The position numbers were made by a program, and so were the translations under genes. The notes below the pieces were generated by a model, which was not told where the DNA came from, ran no database searches, and was given only the letters and a program-made list of their open reading frames with translations. Below are positions 43,907 through 51,473 of a stretch of DNA of 64,000 nucleotides, piece after piece. Source of the DNA: an uncultured Bacteroides sp. Lineage in GTDB: Bacteria > Bacteroidota > Bacteroidia > Bacteroidales > Bacteroidaceae. Where the stretch lies: NCBI RefSeq assembly GCF_963676325.1, contig NZ_OY781099.1, forward strand, positions 4,030,001 through 4,094,000. The letters are read 5' to 3'. How positions within the stretch are numbered: position 1 is the stretch's first letter; each line of letters begins with the position of its first letter.

Positions 43907-44699
43907 ACTCAGACAGAGAGCCGCCGCACTACTTGCCGACGGAACCGTAACCCTCGTTATCGGTTACGAAGAAGGAACCAACAAGCCACGTCCTATCTTT
44001 TGCCATACAGCAGAAGAGGCAGGAAAACTGATATACAGCAGCCATTGCATTCATAATCTGGCTGTTTATCTCACCAAGAAAGAACTAATGGGAACAGGCA
44101 AGGTAGCTATTACAGCAACCATTCCTGCCCTGAGAAGTATTCTTCAGTTGGCTATTGAAAACCAATTGAATGAGGAAAATCTTCTGGTAATAACAGTTAC
44201 TGATAAAGAAGAGGTGAAAGAGTTTGCTAATTTTGCCGAGATTGAAGCTTACATTGCAGACTTTCAACTTAAACTGGAAGGTAAAGAACAGGAAATCATT
44301 GATAAACTTGAAGGCATGAGCCGCGAAGAACGCTTTAAGTTCTGGATGGAAGAAATGTCTCACTGTTTTAAATGCTATGCTTGCCGCGCTGCCTGTCCGC
44401 TTTGTTACTGCACAAAATGTATTGTTGAAGAAAACCGTCCACAGTGGATTAATCCTTGGGCTGCTCCTTTAGCAAATATGGAATGGCAAATAAACCGCGC
44501 CATGCACATGGCCGGACGTTGTACCGGTTGCGGGGCATGTGGAGACGCTTGTCCTGTAGGTATTCCTATCCATTTACTTACCCGTAAAATGATGGAAGAT
44601 CTTGCTCCGGAATTCGGTTTCACACCTGGACAGCCATCAAAGAACGGAAATGCTCTTTCCACATGGAAAGCAGACGATAAAGAAAACTTTATACGATAA
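43899..44699 (+). CDS. FlxC-like iron-sulfur protein
   Basis: This 266-residue protein has a helical N-terminal half without cofactor motifs and a C-terminal ferredoxin-type half with CFKCYACRAACPLCYCTKC near 157-175 and CTGCGACGDACPVGIP near 209-224. Position and motifs fit FlxC of flxABCD-hdrABC operons. It should relay electrons between the NADH-oxidising subunit and HdrA. Confidence 0.85.
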   Translation: MDKLRQRAAALLADGTVTLVIGYEEGTNKPRPIFCHTAEEAGKLIYSSHCIHNLAVYLTKKELMGTGKVAITATIPALRSILQLAIENQLNEENLLVITVTDKEEVKEFANFAEIEAYIADFQLKLEGKEQEIIDKLEGMSREERFKFWMEEMSHCFKCYACRAACPLCYCTKCIVEENRPQWINPWAAPLANMEWQINRAMHMAGRCTGCGACGDACPVGIPIHLLTRKMMEDLAPEFGFTPGQPSKNGNALSTWKADDKENFIR

Positions 44700-44705
44700 G
44701 GAACC

Positions 44706-45716
44706 ATGGAAACAAAAGATATCAGTAAAAACGGACTGAATGAATGGTTCAGCCAAATTGTAAAAAGCGGAAAACGTGTTTATGCGCCGGTTGAGGAGCG
44801 CGGAAAAGTAGAATTCAAGAAAGTTCAGGCTCTCAGCGAGGTGGCCGATGAATATATTCAGACTACACAATCCATTAAGTCGGCTGTTTTTCCACGTGCA
44901 GAAGTTTTGTTCTCTTACGAAAAGGAACAGGGAGCCGTGAAAACAGAAGACTTTAATCCAGATACAGTAAAAGAAACTGTTCTGTGGAAGATTCACCCAT
45001 GTGATGCAGCCGGATTCAAACCTCTTACCGCCATCTTTAACTGGGATTACAAGGATAAATTATATAACGCCCATCTGGAAAAGACAACCCTCGTTACTTT
45101 CAGCTGTGCAAAGGCAGACAAGAGCTGTTTCTGCACCAGTGTGAATGGTGGACCGGGTAACACTGCCGGAAGCGACGTTCAACTAACTATGCTACCTGAT
45201 GGTGGAGCTATCGTTGAGATTCTTACTCCTAAAGGTGAAGCACTTGTGCAACTAGCAACCTCAGCGTTTGAGAATGACAAAGGAGAAGATAAGTCTAAGT
45301 ATCTTGCCGATGTACCTCAGATGTTTGACGTAGAAGCGATCAAAGCCAAACTAGCTACCGCTTTTGATAGTCCTGTATGGAAAGAACAATCAGAACGTTG
45401 CCTTGGTTGCGGAGCTTGCGCATTTGTATGTCCTACTTGTGCGTGCTTCGACATTCAGGAAGACGCACATGGTTCTAAAGGAAAACGTATTCGCTGCTGG
45501 GATTCCTGCGGATTCTCACTATTCACCAAGCACACTTCGGGACACAACCCACGTGCCGTGCAAAGTCAACGCTGGCGTCAACGCATTCTGCATAAGTTCT
45601 CTTACATGCCCGACCGCCTTAGCGTACTTGGTTGCACTGGTTGCGGACGCTGTTCACGCGCCTGTCCGGTAGATATGAATATACTTGAACATCTAACTTC
45701 AATTGCAAAAAAATGA
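44706..45716 (+). CDS. FlxB-like iron-sulfur protein (sulfite reductase subunit A-like)
   Basis: This 336-residue protein resembles the AsrA/HydB-type 4Fe-4S subunits: CLGCGACAFVCPTCACFDIQ near 230 and CTGCGRCSRACPVDMN near 312, after a longer N-terminal domain with FSCAKADKSCFCTSVNGGPG near 134-153. In flx-hdr operons this is FlxB. It is encoded 6 bp after flxC and overlaps flxA by 4 bp. Confidence 0.87.
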   Translation: METKDISKNGLNEWFSQIVKSGKRVYAPVEERGKVEFKKVQALSEVADEYIQTTQSIKSAVFPRAEVLFSYEKEQGAVKTEDFNPDTVKETVLWKIHPCDAAGFKPLTAIFNWDYKDKLYNAHLEKTTLVTFSCAKADKSCFCTSVNGGPGNTAGSDVQLTMLPDGGAIVEILTPKGEALVQLATSAFENDKGEDKSKYLADVPQMFDVEAIKAKLATAFDSPVWKEQSERCLGCGACAFVCPTCACFDIQEDAHGSKGKRIRCWDSCGFSLFTKHTSGHNPRAVQSQRWRQRILHKFSYMPDRLSVLGCTGCGRCSRACPVDMNILEHLTSIAKK

Positions 45717-46555
45717 GCGAACAAAATATATATCTTCCATACCTGATGACCATTGATAAGATTACCAATGAAGCTCCTGGTGTGAAGACCTTTAAGTTGA
45801 AATTTCAAAACGAAGAAGAGGCTAACGCATTTAATTTCAAAGCCGGACAATTTGGAGAATATTCTGCTTTTGGCGAAGGAGAATCTACTTTTTGTATAGC
45901 CTCAGCTCCTACCCGTAAAGGATATATTGAATGTACTTTCCGTGAAACAGGAAAGGTAACTTCGGGACTTGCCGACCTTGAAGAAGGTAGCACCATGGGA
46001 TTTCGCGGACCTTTTGGTAACACATTCCCTATGGACGAATGGAAAGGAAAGAGCCTGGTATTTATTGCCGGAGGTATCGCCTTGCCACCAATGCGTTGTG
46101 TAATTCAGAACGCACTCGATCTTCGTGAAAACTTCAAGGACATTACAATCGTATACGGAGCAAAATCTGTAAACGACCTTGTTTACAAAGACGAATTAAA
46201 GGAATGGGCCGACCGTCCGGATGTAAATCTGGTAACAACTGTTGACCCGGGTGGTGAAACTCCTGACTGGAAAGGTGAGATAGGCTTTGTTCCTTCAATT
46301 GTAGATAAAACAGCTCCATCTCCAGAGAATACAATTGCCATTGTGTGCGGACCTCCTATCATGATTAAGTTTACCTTCCCTGTATTAGAGAAGTTAGGCT
46401 TCAAGGACGATCAGATTTATACAACACTTGAAAACCGTATGAAGTGCGGCGTAGGTAAATGCGGTCGCTGCAATGTAGGCAAGCTTTATGTTTGCAAAGA
46501 CGGACCGGTATTCAGCAAAGAGCAACTAAACAACATTCCGGCTGAAGAGTATTAA
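45713..46555 (+). CDS. FlxA-like FAD/NAD(P)H oxidoreductase
   Basis: This 280-residue protein has a ferredoxin-NADP reductase-like FAD domain (FKAGQFGEYSAFG near 44-56), an NAD-binding domain (SLVFIAGGIALPPMRC, then TIAIVCGPPIMIKF) and a C-terminal [2Fe-2S] site in CGVGKCGRCNVGKLYVCKDG, like anaerobic sulfite reductase subunit B and dihydroorotate dehydrogenase PyrK. It is the likely entry point for NADH electrons into the Hdr complex. It is the last gene of the operon and ends just before a terminator. Confidence 0.9.
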   Translation: MSEQNIYLPYLMTIDKITNEAPGVKTFKLKFQNEEEANAFNFKAGQFGEYSAFGEGESTFCIASAPTRKGYIECTFRETGKVTSGLADLEEGSTMGFRGPFGNTFPMDEWKGKSLVFIAGGIALPPMRCVIQNALDLRENFKDITIVYGAKSVNDLVYKDELKEWADRPDVNLVTTVDPGGETPDWKGEIGFVPSIVDKTAPSPENTIAIVCGPPIMIKFTFPVLEKLGFKDDQIYTTLENRMKCGVGKCGRCNVGKLYVCKDGPVFSKEQLNNIPAEEY

Positions 46556-46580
46556 TCGTTTAAACGATTATTCATCATAT

Positions 46581-46619
46581 AAAAAGCGGAGACAGTGGTA
46601 ACATTGTTTCCGCTTTTTG
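46581..46619 (+). terminator. Terminator of the hdr-flx operon
   Basis: AAAAAGCGGAGACA pairs with TGTTTCCGCTTTTT (one G-T pair) around an 11-base loop and ends in TTTTTG. A separate 16-bp palindrome, AATCGTTTAAACGATT, overlaps the flxA stop codon at 46554-46569. Confidence 0.88.
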
Positions 46620-46648
46620 TTTATATTCCAATTTATTTATTATTTTTG
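46616..46648 (+). promoter_or_regulatory. Promoter upstream of the 38-residue open frame
   Basis: TTTG at 46616-46619 and TATTTTTG at 46641-46648 are 21 bp apart, a good Bacteroides promoter. It starts inside the T-run of the preceding terminator. Confidence 0.6.
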
Positions 46649-46778
46649 CAGCGAAAATATTAATCAATTAGGTCTAGATATCTCTTATAGAAAGGCTATA
46701 TAAAAGACAAGAATAAAGAAGTCTAGATTGAAAAATATTTCAATAACACTAATTAAGAACTCAAAATATAAAAATTAT

Positions 46779-46895
46779 ATGTTATCTCCCGAGAAATATA
46801 AAAACGATATTACTTTTATTGCGTTTTGTGCATTAATATTAGTTTTTGTATTAGGTGAATTTGCAGAAGCATTTGGAAGTTACTTAAACTCTTAA
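46779..46895 (+). CDS. Predicted 38-residue single-pass membrane protein
   Basis: The open frame begins MLSPEKYKND, has one hydrophobic segment (ITFIAFCALILVFVLG, about residues 11-26) and ends EAFGSYLNS. It lies 130 bp after a strong promoter in a region with no other gene, which is the main support. Its size and lack of recognised relatives make it a candidate only; the transcript could instead be a non-coding RNA. Confidence 0.4.
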   Translation: MLSPEKYKNDITFIAFCALILVFVLGEFAEAFGSYLNS

Positions 46896-47136
46896 TCATC
46901 TTCCAAAATAAAGCCGTTAAACTTATGATTATTTCTCAATAATCTAAATCCATGGCGAATGCTTGCTCAACCATTAACCATAAAATAAGCATACAAACCA
47001 ATCCTTGAAATTATTCATTAAAAGAAGCCATTTAGGATTTAATTATCACCTATTACAAAGATTATCAACCAATTAAAATCAAAATCCATTTTAAACAATT
47101 GTCATCCGAAAAAACAAAACCATAAAGGTTTAATTT

Positions 47137-47239
47137 GAGGGGGTAACAAGAGTACTTCCTCTGAAACCCTTTGGTAGTGGGCGTGCTAAATTTTAGCACA
47201 AGACATATAAAAGAAGTTTTATTTGAAGTTTGTCACCAC
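47137..47239 (-). repeat. 103-bp palindromic repeat element, copy B
   Basis: The reverse complement of this stretch matches 19846-19948 along the whole length with 11 mismatches and no gap. The near-terminal GGTGACAA/TTGTTACC pair and the central GTGCTAAA/TTTAGCAC stem are fully conserved, while a 7-base cluster of changes lies between stem and right end. The surrounding sequence 46896-47377 is AT-rich and empty of genes apart from this copy. Confidence 0.85.
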
Positions 47240-47377
47240 ACTCTGAAAATTATGTACATACAAAAAAAAGGTGAGCCAAGTAACCCTAAAAAATAATTCT
47301 TCCATAGGTGTTTAATAAAATCTTTCGAATCTACACAAAATATCAAGTAAATTAATCAACTATTATTTAAAAACATA

Positions 47378-47385
47378 TAACTTTG
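47378..47385 (+). promoter_or_regulatory. -7 element before the 47484-49931 gene group
   Basis: TAACTTTG, a perfect TAnnTTTG, followed by C, about 100 bp upstream of the first open frame. No clear -33 element. Confidence 0.45.
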
Positions 47386-47483
47386 CACTCAAAAGCAAAA
47401 TACATACAAAGTAATATCTTAACTACTTAATATAATAACAATTAGCATAATTATTAAATCAACAAGATAAACATTATTACAGG

Positions 47484-47651
47484 ATGAAAATAAAATATAA
47501 GAAAGAACAGAGAAAAAAGATTATTACTATCTCAATTGGAATCATAATAACAATTATAATTGGGTTGTTCATCATTGACATTTATAACGGAAGGAACGAT
47601 ATCGCTGATGGCTTCAAAAAAGGCTATCAGGAAGGTCTGAAAACGAAATAA
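47484..47651 (+). CDS. Small single-pass membrane protein of 55 residues
   Basis: The frame starts MKIKYKKEQRKK, a very basic N-terminus, followed by an isoleucine-rich membrane segment (about residues 13-31) and a short polar tail with GFKKGYQEGLKTK. It ends 4 bp before the next gene, so it probably belongs to one operon with the two genes downstream. AGG lies just before the ATG. No family recognised; the layout fits a small inner-membrane protein. Confidence 0.6.
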   Translation: MKIKYKKEQRKKIITISIGIIITIIIGLFIIDIYNGRNDIADGFKKGYQEGLKTK

Positions 47652-47655
47652 AAAC

Positions 47656-47997
47656 ATGAAAAAGAAACTCTTTTTACTAATCGGATTAACTTTAACAATA
47701 TTACTTATTGTATGGGAATTCTACCTCTTCCCCAACTTCAAAGAAAACCTAGTTGAATGGGGAGATTACTTCTTTATTATTCCAATGATTTTCTGCTATG
47801 CCTTATTTTTCCTGAAACCCGAAAAAGTAAATCCATTGAGTATTATCTGTGGAAGTGTCTTTGGTGTGATTACATCAATAGCACTAGGCATTCATTTCTC
47901 GGATTACATTTGGGTATATAAAATTTGCGAAACTATTGTTGGAGCATTAATAACATGGGGCATAGCCAGAAAGTTAAAATACAGCAAGGAAGTGTAA
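47656..47997 (+). CDS. Small polytopic membrane protein of unknown function
   Basis: This 113-residue protein has four hydrophobic segments (near residues 4-23, 38-55, 62-81 and 86-105) and no recognised motif. Its stop codon overlaps the start of the next gene by one base (TAATG), showing translational coupling. It probably acts with the large outer-membrane-type protein that follows; the role is unknown. Confidence 0.75.
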   Translation: MKKKLFLLIGLTLTILLIVWEFYLFPNFKENLVEWGDYFFIIPMIFCYALFFLKPEKVNPLSIICGSVFGVITSIALGIHFSDYIWVYKICETIVGALITWGIARKLKYSKEV

Positions 47998-49931
47998 TGA
48001 ACTATCAGATATATATTAAACACACAATTCTCTTTTTGCTTTTTACTATCTGTGGATACACAAATATCCATGCACAATCAATTACCATATCCGGCTTAAT
48101 AACTAATTCGGAGAAAGGAACAAAGGCATCTAATATCAGCATCTTCACCAAACGTCCAAAGATTGGAACAATCTCCGACAGCAAAGGATATTTCAGAATC
48201 AGTCTCCCCTCCTCCTGTACAAACAAGTATCTGTACTTTACCGGAGTGGGCTTCCAGAAAGACAGTGTACTTATTTCGGGTAGTACATCGGTAAATATAA
48301 AGATGTTGCCCAAAACATATACGCTAAAAGAGATTTATATTATGCCGGACAGTACGCTGCTTACCCTTTTACGAAAGGCATATCTTAGAATACCCGAAAA
48401 CTATCCCACAAAGCCATCATTAAATACAGGTTTTTACAGAGAAAGTGTGCAAGACGAAAAATACCAGCAAGTATATCTTGCCGAGGCAATGCTCTCTATC
48501 TACAAAGATTCTTATAGCAAAAAAAGTGCAGAACCCGGAGAGGTTGAAATTCTGAAATCAAGAAAGAAAGAGATCAGCAGTATTGGACTTTTATATTACG
48601 GAGGGCCATTTGTTCCTATAAATGGTGATGTCGTTTTGCAACGAAAAAATTACATTAATCCTCAGCATTTCAAAGCATACAAATATAAATTCAACGGCAT
48701 AAAGGAATCTGAAGGACAGGAATTTTATGATATTTCTTATACCAGCGCAAAAAGTGATTCAACGGAGTTCAAAGGAAGAACGCTAATAGATAAACAAAGC
48801 TTGGCTTATGTTTATTTTGAGAGAGATCTTGAGAATTATCAGACTACAAACCTTAGAATTAAAGGAGTTGAGTCTCATTCAAAAGTTACATATGAAAAGC
48901 AGAATGATAAATATTACCTTAAGCAATATGAAAATAATAACATTGAAAAAAATCTATTAAACGGGAAATATATTTATTCTACTCTTGATTATATAACTAC
49001 CGATGTAAAATTAGACTCTGTTAAACCTATACCTTTTGAAAGAAGACTAGGATACTTTGAGCCGTTTATGCAAAAGACAGATGATTATAACAAAAAAGGT
49101 TGGACAGACTATGATGAGCTAAACAATGCATTGCTTCAGAAGAGTGAGCTCCAATTTTCAACGTCAACTGCAGAAGAGATTTTCAACACAAAAAGTACTA
49201 AGAAGCTAGTATTTACAAATCAGTTACTAAAGATTCTGCTGAAACTAAACTTTGAGTATGGTTTGTCTTTTAATACCGTAAGCCTCAACAGTAACAATTA
49301 TAGTTTTATCTTTAATCCAGGAGGAGGATTGCAACCGTTTACTATTGATAAGCAACAGCCTTCCAGAAAAGAAACAGCCGTTATTCAAAGTCTGATAGGA
49401 TATCGTTTGAACAAAAATCTTAGTATCTTTATGAAAGGAACAGATGATTACTTTAACAGTGATATTTCATCGGATGAGCATTATTATGGCATTCAATTCA
49501 GAAAAAACTTAAAAAGTACCGGTCGCCCACTATTCTTTGAACCTTCTATTGCTTTTTGCACAAAAAATCATTTCGTAAACCTGGGAACATACAGCAATCC
49601 TTCCGCATTCCATTTTGGAGGAGAAAAGATTGATGCAAAGAAAATCGCATTTGCTTATGGATTGCAGCAAAAAACAATAGCTCCGCAAATTGCTTTTTCT
49701 AAAAGAATCAATCGATTTGCCAGTTTAAAGCTGTTTGGGACTTACAACATACCTCTTGACACAAAGAAAGCATTCCGAATAAAAGAGAAGAGTGGATTCT
49801 TTCTTTCCAGAAAGACTGCTACTACAAGATTCGAAAACAATCAGTTTATAATTAATAACAGCGAGCAAAATATTTGGAATTCATTAAAAGTAAATCGCTT
49901 TCAGGTAGGATTTACAATCACTTTACTGTAA
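47997..49931 (+). CDS. Carboxypeptidase-regulatory-like-domain outer membrane protein (DUF5686-like)
   Basis: From the ATG at 47997 this is a 644-residue protein with a signal peptide (ending near NIHAQ) and a CarboxypepD_reg-like beta domain (ITISGLITNSEKGTKASNISIFTK then ISDSKGYFRISLP) over about 27-110. The rest holds long beta-rich stretches that may form an outer-membrane barrel, ending with an aromatic strand (VNRFQVGFTITLL). The upstream in-frame ATG at 47925 is rejected because it would mask the signal peptide and overlap the preceding gene. This resembles DUF5686-type proteins of Bacteroidetes; substrate and function are unknown. Confidence 0.78.
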   Translation: MNYQIYIKHTILFLLFTICGYTNIHAQSITISGLITNSEKGTKASNISIFTKRPKIGTISDSKGYFRISLPSSCTNKYLYFTGVGFQKDSVLISGSTSVNIKMLPKTYTLKEIYIMPDSTLLTLLRKAYLRIPENYPTKPSLNTGFYRESVQDEKYQQVYLAEAMLSIYKDSYSKKSAEPGEVEILKSRKKEISSIGLLYYGGPFVPINGDVVLQRKNYINPQHFKAYKYKFNGIKESEGQEFYDISYTSAKSDSTEFKGRTLIDKQSLAYVYFERDLENYQTTNLRIKGVESHSKVTYEKQNDKYYLKQYENNNIEKNLLNGKYIYSTLDYITTDVKLDSVKPIPFERRLGYFEPFMQKTDDYNKKGWTDYDELNNALLQKSELQFSTSTAEEIFNTKSTKKLVFTNQLLKILLKLNFEYGLSFNTVSLNSNNYSFIFNPGGGLQPFTIDKQQPSRKETAVIQSLIGYRLNKNLSIFMKGTDDYFNSDISSDEHYYGIQFRKNLKSTGRPLFFEPSIAFCTKNHFVNLGTYSNPSAFHFGGEKIDAKKIAFAYGLQQKTIAPQIAFSKRINRFASLKLFGTYNIPLDTKKAFRIKEKSGFFLSRKTATTRFENNQFIINNSEQNIWNSLKVNRFQVGFTITLL

Positions 49932-49955
49932 TTTAGCAAATAAAACAATAAAAAA

Positions 49956-50375
49956 ATGTACGAACAAGATTATATATTGAGATTGATTGAGAAATTCTTC
50001 AGTGAATTAAACAATTTCATACATGGAAAACCTTCGGAGAGCAATCAGGAACAGGAAAACCATCTAAGTAATCTATACAATGCTTATCTGCAAGCTGAGC
50101 CATCTTTCTTCTACACCAGTGATGTAAAGACTATATTTACTTTTCTAAGTGAAAGATGTAATGAACAGGATTTACCTTTACAAATAGAAATCTTGTCCGA
50201 ATTGCTATACCAAGATGGATTACTTAAGGAAGACAAAACACTAAAAGCTTCTCTGTTTGAGAAAGCACTTTTTTTCTTTACTTATCTAGAAGAAATAAGT
50301 GAAACATATTCCATGGAAAGAGAAGAGAAGATATCCTTTATCAGAAAAGAACTTGAAACAAAGAGTGTGGGCTAA
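49956..50375 (+). CDS. Small helical protein, possibly DUF6483-like
   Basis: This 139-residue soluble protein starts MYEQDYILRLIEKFFSEL, a pattern I associate with the DUF6483 family, and is predicted helical throughout, with a Glu-rich C-terminal half. It lies 24 bp after the preceding gene and may be co-transcribed. Function unknown; the family link is from memory and tentative. Confidence 0.7.
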   Translation: MYEQDYILRLIEKFFSELNNFIHGKPSESNQEQENHLSNLYNAYLQAEPSFFYTSDVKTIFTFLSERCNEQDLPLQIEILSELLYQDGLLKEDKTLKASLFEKALFFFTYLEEISETYSMEREEKISFIRKELETKSVG

Positions 50376-50539
50376 AATTTGAATTGTTAGCGACGCATTC
50401 TATACAGAAAATATACAAGTAAACTAGAACCTCTCAGAGTCCTTATCTTCCCTAAATAACCAGTCAACTACAAACTGGGATAAGAACAAATTTAGTCAAC
50501 CTTTATCAGGTTATTACACAAAGCTTAATCATTCTTCCA

Positions 50540-50631
50540 TACACCCGGATGTACAGGCCTCCTACACCCGGATCTACCCCAAAGGTACACCCGGGTGGAC
50601 GCTCTTTTTACACCCGGGTGGAGATATACAT
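50540..50631. repeat. Array of four TACACCCGGRT cores at 23-bp period
   Basis: The core occurs at 50540, 50563, 50586 and 50609, each exactly 23 bp after the last. It is TACACCCGGAT in the first two and TACACCCGGGT in the last two, with 12-bp spacers that share no sequence. The core with flanking bases is a near-palindrome (TACAYCCGGRTGTA in the first unit). The array stands out as GC-rich in an AT-rich 619-bp gap between the genes ending at 50375 and starting at 50995. Confidence 0.8.
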
Positions 50632-50697
50632 TTCCGGGCTATTTTCCTGTATTACAATTACTTGTTTTGAAATAATAATACCAGAAATACAAAAGCG

Positions 50698-50798
50698 CTA
50701 GACTGCTAGACTTCTGCTAGACTTCTTCAAGCATATCTAGCACCTATATCTTATTCATTTACAGCCCATTAAGAAACTACCGATAGACTGCTAGACTT
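50698..50798. repeat. Clustered CTAGACT repeats upstream of mraZ
   Basis: CTAGACT occurs at 50698, 50706, 50717 and 50791, with TAGACT at 50784 and a related CTAGCAC at 50736. The 15-mer TAGACTGCTAGACTT is present twice, at 50699-50713 and 50784-50798. The rest of the gap up to the mraZ boxes is AT-rich without other features. Confidence 0.6.
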
Positions 50799-50938
50799 TT
50801 TCCTGTTTCTTATTTTTCTGAGAGAAAATCCGGGGGATAAAATTGCTTGTAGTATGGCAATATATTAAAAATTAACAGACCATTTTAAGTTAAGAACAAC
50901 CTGTTGAAAACTTCCTGAAATATTTTTCTTAAAAAAAG

Positions 50939-50963
50939 TGGGGAATTGTGGAGAAATGTGTAA
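50939..50963 (+). promoter_or_regulatory. Candidate MraZ-binding boxes
   Basis: Three boxes, TGGGG (50939-50943), TGGAG (50949-50953) and TGTAA (50959-50963), are separated by 5 bp, a 10-bp period. This matches the TGGGn repeats with 5-bp spacing to which MraZ binds in E. coli, and the AAAGTGG-type repeats in Mollicutes. The last box is degenerate. A weak -7-like TAATTTTA overlaps the third box (50961-50968). Confidence 0.65.
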
Positions 50964-50994
50964 TTTTACATTCTGAAACTATATAGTATACTTG

Positions 50995-51456
50995 ATGGAT
51001 CGATTTTTGGGCAATATTGAAGCCAAAGCAGATGTAAAAGGTCGCCTTTTTATTCCTGCTTTGTTCAGGAAACAGCTACAGGCTGCCTCTGAAGAAAGGC
51101 TGATTATGCGCAAGGACACCTATCAGGACTGTTTGGTTCTTTACCCCGAAAGCGTTTGGAATGAAGAACTTAACGAATTACGCGAGCGTCTAAACAAATG
51201 GAATCCAACCCATCAGCAAGTCTTCAGACAATTTGTTTCCGATGTGGAAGTTATCACACCGGATAGCAACGGACGGATACTTATACCCAAACGTTACATG
51301 CAAATGGCTGGCATCACTACCGATGTAAGGTTTATTGGTGTGGATAATACCATTGAGATATGGGCGAAAACAAAAGCGGATAAGCCGTTTATGAATCCCG
51401 AAGAGTTCAGTCGGGAGCTTGAAAAAGTAATGAACAACAAAGTAATTAACGAATAA
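50995..51456 (+). CDS. mraZ: Division/cell wall cluster transcriptional repressor MraZ
   Basis: This 153-residue protein has the two SpoVT/AbrB-like beta domains of MraZ, with AKADVKGRLFIPALFRKQL near 9-27 and VITPDSNGRILIPKRYM near 84-100 carrying the GR(l/i)xIP motif. The start is the ATG at 50995; a TTG one codon earlier is not needed. As first gene of the dcw cluster it should repress its own operon through the boxes 32-56 bp upstream. It lies 17 bp before rsmH. Confidence 0.94.
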   Translation: MDRFLGNIEAKADVKGRLFIPALFRKQLQAASEERLIMRKDTYQDCLVLYPESVWNEELNELRERLNKWNPTHQQVFRQFVSDVEVITPDSNGRILIPKRYMQMAGITTDVRFIGVDNTIEIWAKTKADKPFMNPEEFSRELEKVMNNKVINE

Positions 51457-51473
51457 CAACCACCAACAACAGA

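Noticed and set aside
46554..46569. 16-bp palindrome AATCGTTTAAACGATT as an operator
   Set aside because: It overlaps the flxA stop codon at the very end of the operon and is followed by a proper terminator; no sign of a regulatory role.
19846..47239. 27-kb composite transposon bounded by the inverted 103-bp elements
   Set aside because: The enclosed genes are housekeeping genes with the same base composition as the rest; no transposase, integrase or target duplication was seen.
50540..50631. CRISPR array
   Set aside because: The repeated core is only 11 bp and spacers 12 bp, far below CRISPR repeat and spacer lengths, and no cas gene is in the window.
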